Shown: positions 35,437-45,923, counted from the stretch's first letter. The stretch: DNA of 64,000 nt from Neoscytalidium dimidiatum (GCA_037367355.1 CM074696.1:2604001-2668000), one strand, 5' to 3'. Program-made: numbers and translations. Notes: a model not told the origin generated them from the letters alone.

Positions 35437-35728
35437 ATGAAGCTTTCCACGCTCTTCACCATCCTCTTCGCCACTATTGCTGCTGCTGCACCATTCCAAG
35501 GTGACGCAGAGCAGAATGATCTTGCAACTCTTGAAAAACGCCAGCCCTGCTCGTCGGGCTGCCCGAATCGTTGTGTAGGCGCCTTCCCTCGCCTAAAAGG
35601 AAAGACTGGGATGAGATAACTGACCTCTTTTTCTCCTAAACAGCAATGTGTCAATGACAGGTGTGTTGGATTTGTAAGTGCACCTATCTCCAGGCTCTAA
35701 CTTCGTACAGCAATGTTCCATAAGCTAA
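35437..35728 (+). CDS. Small secreted cysteine-rich peptide precursor with Kex2-type site
   Basis: The N-terminus is a signal peptide (MKLSTLFTILFATIAAAAP). A short acidic propeptide follows and ends ATLEKR, a classic Kex2 dibasic site. The mature part starts QPCSSGCPNRC. A likely intron (35575-35643, ending AAACAG) leads to an exon reading QCVNDRCVGF at 35644-35673, which is followed by GTAAGT. The last exon is uncertain. Acceptor 35710 gives QCSIS and a stop at 35728, with six cysteines but an intron of only 37 bp. Acceptor 35747, with a good branch point, gives a longer tail to 35918. Read-through stops at 35700. The precursor would be about 60 residues in the shorter forms. The closely spaced Cys pattern suggests a disulfide-knotted peptide. 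Such fungal peptides can be antimicrobial, signalling or effector-like; I cannot choose. Confidence 0.55.
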
Positions 35729-37919
35729 CTTGAATTTGGGGTAACAGGGTGGCGTAAGCTCTTCTGGTCGACGAGAAATAAACAACATACTAATGCGGAC
35801 CACTTTGTCTAGCTACCCTGCTGATTACCTCGGGCTCCTCTTCTCATGTAGGATACACTACAAATCGGATTTGGTAGATGCCTGTAGGGTCTTAAGCACT
35901 CTCACTTCCTTTGTCTAGATCATAGTATCCCATGTTCTGAATAAACAATATTGAGTTCACTGATTTTTTCAACTATCTGCTTGTGGAGGACTGCCATGTC
36001 TAACTTGACTAGACTGCTTCTTTGACGAAATATTTTGTCTATTTGCCAATTAGGTATCCATTGTTCCGTAACTTTTAACAAGTGAGGGGAAGTGTACGGA
36101 GGTGATAGTCATCCTTCTAACTTCCACAATAACGCATATATGCGAAGAGATTATTCTTACATCCTTCGAGCAAGCACTTACCATGTCTTTTTCTACTTAT
36201 AAATTATCAGATTGATCTTAAATTCTTGCACTTACCGTCACACTTTAAGATCCAAGATGAACTGGAAACACAAGTAGTAGCGTAAGTTAACTACTAGTCC
36301 TTATTTATTGTTTAGCCTAGCGTAATTCTAGGAATTTCACGGTTTTTCCATCTCAAGCTAGGTCAATTCAATTGATTATGGCAAACGAAGTAAGCATATA
36401 GTAGTTGAATTTATAGAAGTTTAAGAACTCCTGCGAGGAATCTTTCACACAAAGCTGCTCGTGCTCGACAACGAGCCACGTGGATCTCGACGTATATCAC
36501 TTGAAATGTAATCAAGGCTATGTTGTTCCACTCCGTCAGGAATAGAAAGAATAGGGAATATCCTAGAAAGATTTATTATCTCAGATGATCTTTCTTTACA
36601 ATATTCAACGTGTTATATTATCTATGACAACAAATTTACCGAAAACATGAAGTGATTTTGCCTGAACTGTGTTTCTCTGGACTCGAAAGGTACTGCAGAA
36701 CGGCTTAAAGTCTCTGTATTCCTAGGTAGTTTGTCATCGGGGAGCTTTTTCATCTGCAGAATATTGGGCGACGTCTCCTCAAGCCTCACGAAATGTCCAC
36801 GGACTCGTCGTCGCGCGGCGGAAATAATGTCTAGAAAAGCACCTAAACTTCATCCTGGTCGGCTCTTCGCCTTCTTCTGACTCTATTCTAGAGATTTGAG
36901 CACCGCCTATAGGTTAGTGTCACTGTTTTGAGTTATTTGCCTTGCTCCCTTGCATTAATTCGATCCAGGTTTGTGGTATTGATAAAGGAATGTGTGCGCT
37001 CATTGATTCTCCACATCATTGACCTGTATCCAGTAACCTGGCCTAAAACATTTTTTTTTTGGTGGTAGTGGATGCAGACATACATTGATACTTAATAGAT
37101 ACCTAACTGGAGCTACTCTAAGACTAGATACGTATCGGTCAATAACATGTAGGTGCAATGCATAATAAATTGAGTTGTATTACTTAGTTGCAAAAATGAT
37201 TCGAACAACATATAAACGATATGTGAAGGTCTTTACCTTCCAGGGTGTTGGGCTTTTGTTCGTCCTTCAACTTGACCGCAATTTGGACCATACTGTCTAA
37301 TAATGAGAGTTTCTGTTCTATAAGAGATGATAAAAACTAGAAGGCCGTTGGTAAATGTCAAACCATAGTGTGAAAGTCATTGATTCACCACTGTATTACT
37401 CTCGTTACATTTATGCTTCAGATAAAAGCGATTTGTATTTATTCATTTGCGTATACCTAACGTATATAATCGCCCTCATTTGGTGTTCTACACCAGCACG
37501 CCAATCCACTCATTGTACTCATCAATCTTGCTGCTCAGTGTGTCCTCCCACCACTGTTGTTCAATTATGACTGAGGTCGTCTACGACACGAAAGTAGAGT
37601 ACAGGTTTTCGTGGTAAAGGTTGCTCACTCCGTTACCAAATTAGGCTCGGATATTGAAAACACGTTGTAGAGCTCAAAATTAGTTTCATCTCAAGTTGCA
37701 CTACATGTAAGGTTGATGGGGGCGGGGATAATTAAAGGCTTTCAAATGCCTGTTTCGCGGAACAGAATTCTACTCGTTCCAACCGGACGGGCCGCTAAGT
37801 GATCCTCTCGTTGCTACGAGTTTCCTGATCGCGAACTGCGAGGAAAGTCAGCGCGAGCAATGGGACCATCAACTGCCCGTTCCTCTGCCGGCAATGCTGT
37901 CATGACACTATACTGACCC
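35729..37919. other. AT-rich intergenic region
   Basis: About 2.2 kb of AT-rich sequence with many TA steps and no domain-bearing frame. A 71-codon plus frame at 37355-37570 starts on ATG but shows no signal peptide or family. It may contain decayed repeats, but no boundaries were recognised. Confidence 0.4.
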
Positions 37920-38524
37920 GCAGTAATAGCTGGCCAAGTGACTCAGCCCTGTGTTAAGGTTTCAAATGACTCCCAAATCGACTTCGACAGTGAGTGCTAT
38001 GAGTGCCTGGATCCGTTCAACGGAGACTAATCCTATTGTAGTAATGGCTACCTCTGCGAAGAAGACTAGTCCGAAAATTTGGATTGGCGGAAAGCTTGTT
38101 TCACAGCAAAATGACAGTAAGGATGTTAGCTTCCACCCGAAATAGAACTTTGCTGATGTTTTTAAGATGCTGGATGGCTTCCGACTTTTCACTACTCCAG
38201 CAACGAATGTTACCAAAACACTTGTGGACCCATTGACGGCTACAGTAAGTCTCCCGCAAACAAATGACACTCCTACAGTATGCCAATATCTGTAGCTTGG
38301 TAGAATGTGAGCATTGCGCTCAATGCTGCGGAGAAATCTTTCGGTAATACGCTTTCGCTTACGGGCGCAAGCGGAAGCTTTACCACCGCGGATGGCGGCA
38401 AGACTTGGACTGGTTTGATCAAGATCAACCAAGTCCAATTTCCCTCAAGTAAGTAGGTACTGAACGAAGACTAGTCACGGACTTGATTGAACCAGTCACT
38501 TATGTGAGCGCGGACGGAAAATGA
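37920..38524 (+). pseudogene. Cysteine-rich secreted-type protein relic with intact C-terminus
   Basis: The first part reads QPCVKVSNDSQIDFDSECYECLDP, then NGD, a TAA, SYCSNGYLCEED, a TAG, and SENLDWRKACFTAK before a TGA. The dense, evenly spaced cysteines argue that this is real coding sequence and not chance. The stops are what CAA, CAG and CGA or TGG codons become under RIP. After a frame change near 38115 come DVSFHPK, a TAG, and NFADVFKMLDGF. Two well-formed introns follow: one starting GTAAGT at 38249 with its acceptor just before AATGTGAGC, and one from GTAAGT at about 38452 to CAG at 38495. They join TNVSIALNAAEKSFGNTL, SFTTADGGKTWTGLIKINQ and ITYVSADGK, ending in TGA 38522-38524. The 5' end and the family are unknown. 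The large minus-strand frame at 37962-38438 is antisense to it. Confidence 0.6.
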
Positions 38525-38762
38525 ATAGTGCTTCTAACATTGTCCGAACTCCGCCAACTGCAAATTTGTCGGCATATACGGTTTAATAGAGAATTTTCAA
38601 GTAAAGATTGCATACTATTGCAACTCCATACAACAGTTTACTCTGCTGCTCCCGAAACATTTAATGAAACATCCACATCACCTATTTGAATGGACTTGCT
38701 GCTTGCCGTGTACTACTATCGTATTTTCATGTCGTTAGGGTGGAAACCGACCGGTGCATAGT

Positions 38763-40038
38763 TTAGAGCATATTGATAGCTGATAATTCGAAGCCAACAG
38801 CTCTCACAGTTTTGAATTTCAAGATCAGTCCCGCTAATTTGTCCTCGTCTTTCTTGCTCAACGTTAGCGGTGAAGAGCCCGTGTATTTCAGCACCAGCCC
38901 TTCGTATTCGTAATCGATTGCAATCGCTGCTTCCAACTCGAACAAATCATTTTTCTCCCGGAAATAATATGGTTTTCCGTCCTTCTTGACCAATTCAAAT
39001 TCTTTGCGGAAGTCCTTGGAATGGCCTGTTTGAATTCTGCCGCTTGCCAGGACTGCAACGCTGGAGTGCCACGGCGTACCTCTTGAGTTGTTGTCGTGCG
39101 GCAACAGCGGAACAGAGATTTTGCTCTTTCCTGTTGAAGGATGAATAGACAAACGGATACCATCAGCATACTTCTCACGAAGAAGGTTCTCGTATGCCTG
39201 CAGCCACATTAGCGCATGACAAGAGCGCATGCAAGGGTAAATACAATCAAGCGGCGGATCATGCCCTTCGCCACATCCTCGGCTGCTATTCTGTAGGAGA
39301 TTGGATTTAAGAGGATTTTTTCGTCCATGTTGGCACCCCATTTCAGATCTTCCTCTGCAAGGCGAACATAGCCATCGTAAGTGATCTTGGTATCTTCATT
39401 GCTTCGAATTTCCTGATCAACGTCGAAGTCTGGGCCCAGGAATTCTTGCTCCAGTCGCGCTCGTAACGAGGGCACCAAAGACAAATAAGCTTCCTTAGAC
39501 AGGTCATTGACGCTGCCATCATCTCGCAGGAGATCTGAGAGCCGGAAGAAGCGGATGAACCTGAATTCTTTTCGGGACGCCAGGTCTCGGAGTTCGTTCC
39601 CATATTCATAATATTCTTCGTCTGGAATCCCCACGAGATCTTCACATTATTAGCTTGAACAGCAGAACATGATTCTGAAATAATGTTCCGCATACCATTA
39701 TACACAGGGCCATCTGCAATGAGATTTACCCGGGCTCCGAACGTATACACCTTTTTTATGTCTTTGCAAAGATGATTGAGTCGGGCAAGGCCAAGTTCTT
39801 CGCCCAAATCAGGATGGGGCCCGAGGACTTTGTCCAGATTTCTGTTTTTCCAAGGGAATGCGGGAAGAACCAGTGATATCTCACGGTTCTCAGAGATGAA
39901 AGCGTTGAGCTTCTCTCGCGTATGATGCTTGAAGACCTCAGCTTCTTGAGCTGGATCATCAGTAGCATGGTGTGAGAAGCGTTTCAATATAGCGATTACA
40001 CCCGTAACAACATCACCGGAAGGAGTTTCATACGTCAT
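38763..40038 (-). CDS. Isocyanide synthase, DIT1/PvcA family (copy 1)
   Basis: Exons 40038-39696, 39639-39245 and 39197-38763 with introns of 56 and 47 bp give 390 residues, and all phases fit. The family core is clear: SLVLPAFPWKNRNLDKVLG (about 55-73), PDLGEELGLARLNHLC (76-91), a strand ending LIADGPVYND, VGIPDEEYYEYG, then IRFFRLSDLL. The C-terminal half has RLSIHPSTGKSKISVPLLP and a segment with TPWHSSVAVL. PvcA, IsnA, XanB and yeast Dit1 relatives convert the amino group of an amino acid into an isonitrile using ribulose-5-phosphate. This copy is single-domain; no TauD-type dioxygenase or NRPS modules are attached. The substrate is unknown. It lies 113 bp downstream of copy 2 on the same strand, and both introns fall at equivalent sites. 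The large plus-strand frames here are shadows. Confidence 0.88.
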
Positions 40039-40151
40039 GGTGGAATATTGGTGAAGCGCAAGAGAGAATTCTGAAACAGTGCGGATAAAGATACTTATTG
40101 TATATAAAGGTGCCGCGTGGCTCCTCGTCGGGTCTGGCCGATGACCCCTTG
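40039..40151 (-). promoter_or_regulatory. Very short intergenic promoter of isocyanide synthase copy 1
   Basis: Only 113 bases separate the stop of copy 2 from the start of copy 1. A TATATAAAG-type element at 40101-40109 (palindromic core, readable on the minus strand) lies about 65 bases before the start codon. The terminator of copy 2 must overlap this promoter. Confidence 0.5.
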
Positions 40152-41450
40152 TCAAAACCCCTGCAGCTCCACCCGCTTATGCAGGAGTGTGAGCGTCACT
40201 AGCCTCTTACGATCTCTCTTTCCCATACCATCCTTGGCATATTTTGCGTCGTCTAAATTCCGAATTACCAGACAGCCACCATAATGATGTTCCATTTCAA
40301 CCTTGAGATCCCAATGAAACAATGGAGACTTTTCTCGGAAACAGTAAGGCCGCCCATCTTTCAAGACAAGGTCATGCGATTCCCTCAGATCCGATACATG
40401 CGCAGTTCTAAACGTTCCTCTTGGAGACACTGCAATAGCGCAGTTCCACGGAGACATTGAGAAGCCACTTGGCTGAGGAATGAGAGGCATAGATAGTTTC
40501 GTTGCACCTGATGAAGGATGGATTGAGAGACGGACGTAGTCGGGGAAGACCTTTCGGACCAGTTTCGCGTATGCCTTACGGATAGAAGTCAGAATTCGAG
40601 TATTCCGGAAGAATCAGAGGCGCTACTTACCACGCCACCTGCAATCATCTCTTTTCCAATTGCCTTAACCATCGCCTTGTACTTTTTCCGGCTTGGAAGA
40701 GAAGTCATCACTGGACTGTAGGCTAGATCCTTTGTTAAAAACTTTGAGTAGCCGAGGTATGTGCGCATGTAGTCCTCATCAACCTTCAAGAACGCATCGG
40801 CGTCGAAAGTTGGGTCTCCATAGGATGCCGCAAGCTCACGCCTCGAAATCTCGCAAAGACTGAGGTACTTTTGCTTAGTTATACTGGACTCCGTGTAGAT
40901 GCCGAGAAGATTCATCAAGCGAACAAACTTGATGCAGGAATATCCGCGTTCTTTTGCGAGAGCCCGAATAGCGGAACCATAGTTCCAGGCGTCCTCGTCA
41001 GGTATGCCCAAGATATCTGTCGAAATTAGCTCCAAACTCTTTTCTAGGTCTACGTGCCGTACCGTTGTAGCAAAGTCCGTCTGTTGCAATTACGACAAAG
41101 GCTCCTGGCGCATATACGCGTTGAACGTGCTGACAAAGATCATTGATCCTTGCCAGGGCCAGTTCCTCCCCAAGATCCGGCTCTGTCCCGAGGACTTTGT
41201 CGATTCTGTTGATGCTCTTCCAAGGGAAAGATGGCAGTACCATTGGGATAATTCTTCCCTCCGATACATGTTTGTCGACAATTGGACCAAACGTGACCCT
41301 TCCTAGCCAGCCGGTACGTTCTGGGACCGTGTAACTTCTCTCATGCAGACCATAGCTCTCAATGACCTTCAAGACTTCAATCGTCGTATCCGAGAGGGAA
41401 GGATCGTACCCACTATCTGCTCGAGACCTGTGAGGTGCACGAGTCTCCAT
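40152..41450 (-). CDS. Isocyanide synthase, DIT1/PvcA family (copy 2)
   Basis: Exons 41450-41063, 41016-40631 and 40574-40152 with introns of 46 and 56 bp give 398 residues. The motifs parallel copy 1: [20 protein letters not shown] (about 69-88), [68 protein letters not shown] and a segment with SPWNCAIAV. The N-terminal 45 residues are specific to this copy. By eye the two copies share perhaps a third to 40 percent identity, so the duplication is old and they may use different amino acids or act in sequence. The start at 41450 is the first Met giving a normal N-terminus; the frame is open to 41561. It is divergent from the MFS gene across about 720 bp. No lesions were seen. The minus-strand frame at 41682-42029 upstream is not assigned. 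Confidence 0.88.
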
Positions 41451-42168
41451 ACTTGAGAAAAAGAAACAATGAATTTTGGAGCGTTGATTGTCGTCACTCG
41501 AACCCCCGAAAATCTCTGTTTTGACGGCCGTCTCCCCCTGCGCCGTCGAGGTGGATAGCAATACTAAAGGCGCGACACATAAAAGGAAATATTACCGCGA
41601 GCATTTTCCTTGGCGTAACTAATCACATCCGAATTCATCGGCAAACTCCGTTATTTGATCACCCGCGACGCCGTGAAGCATTCAGCCGAAGGTCGGGAAA
41701 ATATTTGCGATGGCCGAAGCTGCGATCATTCGATTAGCTGTACTAGTCACATAGCGGCGCTGGTGGAAACAAGGAAGATACGAGGTTGCAGCAAAAGAGC
41801 CAACCATAGGACTTAAACCAGGCCAGACGCTTGTACCGAAATTCCCCCGGCCAATCAAAACAAAAGCAGGGTACGCTCTTCGCTTGCCCCTGGTGAGACA
41901 TTTGAAGTAGTTATGTCCGGCTTTTGAGGAGTTCCCTTCGTGGTAGTGGATCTGTCTTCCGCCGACCACTGAAACGGTGGCGATGATGATGGTGTAATGC
42001 CGGCCCCGTATTAGCAGCACAGGGATCATGAATAAGTTCCCCTACAGAGCTAAGACGAAAAGTCTTTATGCTCACAGGTTCTCGCACCTTCTGATGCTGT
42101 ACAAAAACCTTTGTTGCTCAGAGACTCGACAACCCGCGTCAGCGGCGGCCTTGAACACGCGACTGGAA
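41451..42168. promoter_or_regulatory. Bidirectional promoter region between isocyanide synthase 2 and MFS gene
   Basis: About 720 bases lie between divergent start codons, long enough for shared regulatory sites. A 115-codon minus frame (41682-42029) starts on ATG but shows no family and would occupy most of it. I could not identify a defined operator by eye. Confidence 0.5.
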
Positions 42169-43589
42169 ATGAACCCAGCCCTGGAGCTTCGCGGAGCTTA
42201 CACTGAGAAGGCATCGAGAGCCGGATCATCATCGGAGGAGGAGGCATCAGACATCCCTGCAGCTATCCCGGCTGAAGTACCAGATGGAGGGCTGGTGGCA
42301 TGGGCCCAGGTGGTTGCTGGGCATCTCGTCATTTTCAACTGTTGGGGTTACATCTCCTCGTGAGTACCCTCATCGATCCCATTTGAATGACACAGATCGG
42401 CTAAGCCTGTCTCCCTACTCCCCAGATTTGGCTTCTTCCAACGGTACTACGTTGATGAGCTTGGCATTCCATCAGTACAAGCTTCCTGGGTTGGCTCCGT
42501 TCAGATGTTCCTTGTCTTCCTAATTGGCGCCTTCTCAGGTCGCGCTCTGGACGCAGGATATTTCAGGGCAATCCTGATCATCGGTTGTCTTTTGCAAATC
42601 CTTGGGGCTGCTATGGTTTCCTTTGCCACCAAGTTCTGGCAAATATTCCTTGCGCAAGGGTTATGCAGCGGTCTCGGCCATGGGATCCTATTCTCGCCGG
42701 TCGTGTCGCTTCTGTCCACGTACTTCAGCAAAAGACGTGTGATGGCTGTGTCGCTAGCAGCGTGCGGGGCAGCGACGGGTGGTATGGTGTTTCCTGCCAT
42801 TGCCTATTCATGTCTGCAGGCTATTGGCTTTCCATGGACGGTCAGAATCATGGCCTTGGTTGTCCTGGTCAACAGCATCTACATTGTATTGGTCACGCGA
42901 ACAAGGATTCCACCCCGAAGACTTGGTCCACTAATCGAGGTGAAAGCGTTCAGGGAAGTTCCATTCACATTGTTTACTGCGGGATGCTTCATCGAACTCT
43001 GGGGTCTTTACTTTGCCTACTTCTTTGTGAGTTACACCTGCGTTATCCATTGCTCGATCATGCTCACGCGATACAGATCAACACCTATGCCCGTGAGTAT
43101 TTCAAGTACTCCCAGCGAGAATCATTGATCCTCCTGCTGGTGATGAATGGGATTGGTGTTGTTGGACGTGTGGCACCCGCTGTGCTTGCCGATCGGTACT
43201 TTGGGCCGCTGAACGTATTCGTCCCTCTCGTTGCCCTGTCCGGCGTTATGCTTCTCTGCTGGATAGCAGTGGACTCTCGCACTAGCTTGGTAGTCTGGGC
43301 TGCATTCTACGGTTTCTTTGCCAATGCAGTCCAAAGTCAATTTCCAGCGTCTGCAGGTTTGTTCGCTCTTAAGGACTTGAGTAAAGCCGGAAGTCGGGTA
43401 GGAATGATTTTTACTGTTGTTAGTATTTCCTGTCTCACTGGACCACCGATTGGTGCTCGCCTGGTGTCTATAAATGGCGGGGATTACCTTTACGCTCAAA
43501 TATTCAGCGGCGTAGTGATGCTTGTTGGTGCTTTTATTCTGACATTGGCCGCGTACCGATTGAAGAAGGAGAGCTCAACAGAGAAGTAA
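42169..43589 (+). CDS. MFS transporter, monocarboxylate-permease-like
   Basis: Three exons (42169-42359, 42426-43026, 43077-43589) with introns of 66 and 50 bp give 434 residues. The start is acidic and Ser-rich, then EVPDGGLVAWAQVVAGHLVIFNCWG begins helix 1. Twelve hydrophobic segments can be followed. Family landmarks include SFGFFQRYYVDELG, QASWVGSVQMFLVFLIGAFSGRALDAGYFRA, FLAQGLCSGLGHGILFSP and YFSKRRVMAVSLAACGAATGG, then VPFTLFTAGCFIELWGLYFAYFF, INTYAREYF and GRVAPAVLADR. Fungal members of this MCT-like branch sit in the plasma or vacuolar membrane and often occur in metabolite clusters as exporters. Its divergent position next to two isocyanide synthases suggests export of, or self-protection from, their product (inference). 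An earlier Met at 42028 is possible; 42169 gives a typical N-terminal length. Confidence 0.88.
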
Positions 43590-44030
43590 GATTAGCAAGG
43601 AACAACTCTTAAGTGAAGATATGCGCTTTAGTAGCTGTCTGATGAAATAAAAATGGAGAACATACGGAGCTCTTAAAGAGAGCGGAAAGAGCATAGCAGA
43701 GGCAGTCAAATCTAACAAGGCTTTCACTATAAAGAGGCACCCAACGAGGGATGAGGAATTGGTCGCTGGACTGGCGGAGGTGAGCAGCAGGGGCGAGAAT
43801 GTTTAGTTTTACTGTAAGATCTCCGGGTGATTGCGGCGTGCGGGGGATTTGATTGGCTGGGTTACGTTAACTCTTGACCACGATGCGCAGTAAATGATAC
43901 CGCCCAGTGAATCGCAATCAGGAAGTCGCACAATAAAAAGCGGAAGCCAACATGTTTCCAGATCCATTGGAATTGCTATGTGTTCTACTTACGAAAATTT
44001 CCATCATGGCCCAGCGACAGTACCCGTCTT
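43590..44030. other. Convergent 3' intergenic region
   Basis: The MFS gene (plus) and the GH127 gene (minus) converge here. No frame with a domain. Confidence 0.5.
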
Positions 44031-45923
44031 TCACGGAAGCTCGCCTTCAGTTTGCCAATATGTGACGTAATTGAAACCTTGAGCATCATAGTATGGGCCA
44101 AGTGCCACAGTCTCCCCGTCTGCCACACCTCTTAACTCCAGGCTACTGTCACTCGTCCGCTTCACCGAAGAAAGTGCCAGAGTCGGGTTTGTTTCGGGCT
44201 TCTCTGTACCGTAATTTCCAGCCAAGATGACAGGTCCGAAGGCAAGCGCGGCGATGGATGGGTCGTCATTTGCTGGAACCAACCTGAAACTCATCGGTAA
44301 TGTGATAGATACAGTGTCGCCAGACTCCCAAGCACGCGAAACCGTAGCGTATGTACCTGGCTCAGTGCTCACATCTGCAGGGTTACCGTTGACAAGAATT
44401 TCCGCACTCGAAGTCCAGCCTGGAATACGGATGAGTAGGTCCCAAGTGCCGGCAGAGCCGGATATTTGTAGAGTGGTATTGTCCGTGACCGGATACGACG
44501 TGCTTTGAGTTACAGTTACTCCACGCTGACTCCAGTCTAATGTTGATGGCGCGAACAAATTCACGTAGAGAGCGGTGTTATCTGCGTTCCGGAAGTAGAT
44601 TGAGTCCATCAGCTTGGTGTTTGTTTCTACACCTGTGCCCTGGCAGCACCAGAAGGAGTCATAATCTGTGCTCCAGGTGCCACCGCCCCAAGCGGGACCA
44701 ACACCACGCACTCCACCAGGGTCGAGGGAGTTGAAGTACGTGACGTGTCCGTGGCCATCTTCTGGGTCTTGCTGGCCGACAAGATGATTCGTCAGCGTGC
44801 GCTCGTAATAGTCGAAGTATGCGGACTGGCTAGGTTCCGTGGTCCATAGTTCGCGAGTCAGCTTGAGCATGTTGTAAGAGTTGCAAGATTCCGCGGTGTC
44901 TGCTGTAAGGTAGCCAGCGATGGCGTTGGGCGCGCGAAAATGCTCAGCCTGGCTGTTCCCTCCGATAGCATATGTATGCGCTCCGACTGTGATTTCCCAG
45001 GCATTGCGTGCGATGTTGTAGTAGGTTGTGTTTCCCGTCGCTTTGTATTCACGTGCGGCGCCGATCCACTTGGGCACCTGTGTATTCGCATGTAGCCCGT
45101 TGAGCTGATCTTGATTGTTCGCCAGTGGCGTCAAGACTGCAGCATGCTCGAAGCGCTGAGCCACCTCAAGCCAACGAGAATCTCCGCTTTGGTAATAGAT
45201 ATCAGCCAGAACCTCACTCATCCCCCCGAATTCGGTATTCAAGATCCTTTGCATGTGGTCGTAGGTGAGATTTTCCGTCCGCTTATCGACCCATCCTGCA
45301 AGAGACAGGAGGATATCTTTTGCAGTCTCATCTCCAATGTTCCGCCAAACATCAAGTAATCCTGCCATCAACTTGTGGACAACGTAATATGGGACATTGC
45401 CGTTGCCAAGCGTGCCATCCTCAAGAGCGTCAAACTCAGACTCTGGGAAGCCAGAGAGGTAGCCAGTGTTGAAGCCTGAAGCGACATTATTTTTTTGACA
45501 CTTGAGAAGTTCGGCGGTGAACTGCACAGCCCGATCACGACACTCAGTGTCTCGGATGGTGGACCAGCACTGTGCCCAAGCCGTGAGAAAATGACCCTGC
45601 GCATGGCTCCGGAACGGGAAATCTGGCGCGTCCCATCCACCGTTCGAAGACGCGCCGTTGGTTGAAAGTCCATGCGTCACCCGGTAATTGTACAAAAGTC
45701 GATCCAGGTCCACAAACTTGAGATATGTTCGCGTGCGCTCCTGATTCTCTTGCCACCGTCCACTGTTCAACGTAACCTGGCTGATGTCGAATGCATAGGC
45801 AAGGACTCCAGTCTCGCCTTGTGATGGCGGTGCAGCTTGACCGGTAACACGGGGGCCCAAAAGCGCTAAGATCGTGACCAGAGTAAGGTGGACCGGTTGA
45901 TGAACCAAACTAGCGAGGACCAT
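44031..45923 (-). CDS. Secreted glycoside hydrolase, GH127-type (DUF1680), probable beta-L-arabinofuranosidase
   Basis: A single-exon protein of 630 residues. A hydrophobic signal region covers about residues 12-28, ending PRVTGQA. The (alpha/alpha)6 barrel family DUF1680 is recognised from QVTLNSGRWQENQERTRTYL (49-68), WDAPDFPFRSHAQGHFLTAWAQ and FGGMSEVLADIYYQ. Two active-site pieces match the zinc-thiolate site of GH127: TAESCNSYNMLKLTREL (E345, C347) and FWCCQGTGVETNTKL (C426, C427). In the characterised bifidobacterial enzyme the corresponding residues are E338/C340 and C417/C418, with C417 as nucleophile. The C-terminal 150 residues form a beta-rich region. Predicted role: release of L-arabinofuranose from plant polysaccharides or glycoproteins. 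The start is ATG 45923; the open frame reaches further up only through a GTG. It is not an obvious part of the isocyanide locus. Confidence 0.88.
   Translation of the reverse strand: MVLASLVHQPVHLTLVTILALLGPRVTGQAAPPSQGETGVLAYAFDISQVTLNSGRWQENQERTRTYLKFVDLDRLLYNYRVTHGLSTNGASSNGGWDAPDFPFRSHAQGHFLTAWAQCWSTIRDTECRDRAVQFTAELLKCQKNNVASGFNTGYLSGFPESEFDALEDGTLGNGNVPYYVVHKLMAGLLDVWRNIGDETAKDILLSLAGWVDKRTENLTYDHMQRILNTEFGGMSEVLADIYYQSGDSRWLEVAQRFEHAAVLTPLANNQDQLNGLHANTQVPKWIGAAREYKATGNTTYYNIARNAWEITVGAHTYAIGGNSQAEHFRAPNAIAGYLTADTAESCNSYNMLKLTRELWTTEPSQSAYFDYYERTLTNHLVGQQDPEDGHGHVTYFNSLDPGGVRGVGPAWGGGTWSTDYDSFWCCQGTGVETNTKLMDSIYFRNADNTALYVNLFAPSTLDWSQRGVTVTQSTSYPVTDNTTLQISGSAGTWDLLIRIPGWTSSAEILVNGNPADVSTEPGTYATVSRAWESGDTVSITLPMSFRLVPANDDPSIAALAFGPVILAGNYGTEKPETNPTLALSSVKRTSDSSLELRGVADGETVALGPYYDAQGFNYVTYWQTEGELP

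Noticed and set aside
37962..38438. 158-codon minus-strand frame
   Set aside because: It lies antisense to the cysteine-rich relic, whose introns and stop fit a plus-strand gene.
41682..42029. 115-codon minus-strand frame in the divergent promoter
   Set aside because: It starts on ATG but has no family or splice continuation, and lies where shared regulatory sequence is expected.
9225..43589. The MCT relic as a recent duplicate of the intact MFS gene
   Set aside because: Both belong to the same broad family, but aligned segments differ at most positions, so they are not recent copies.
38763..45923. A full PKS/NRPS-type biosynthetic cluster
   Set aside because: No ketosynthase, adenylation or condensation motifs were seen; only the isocyanide synthases are core-type enzymes.
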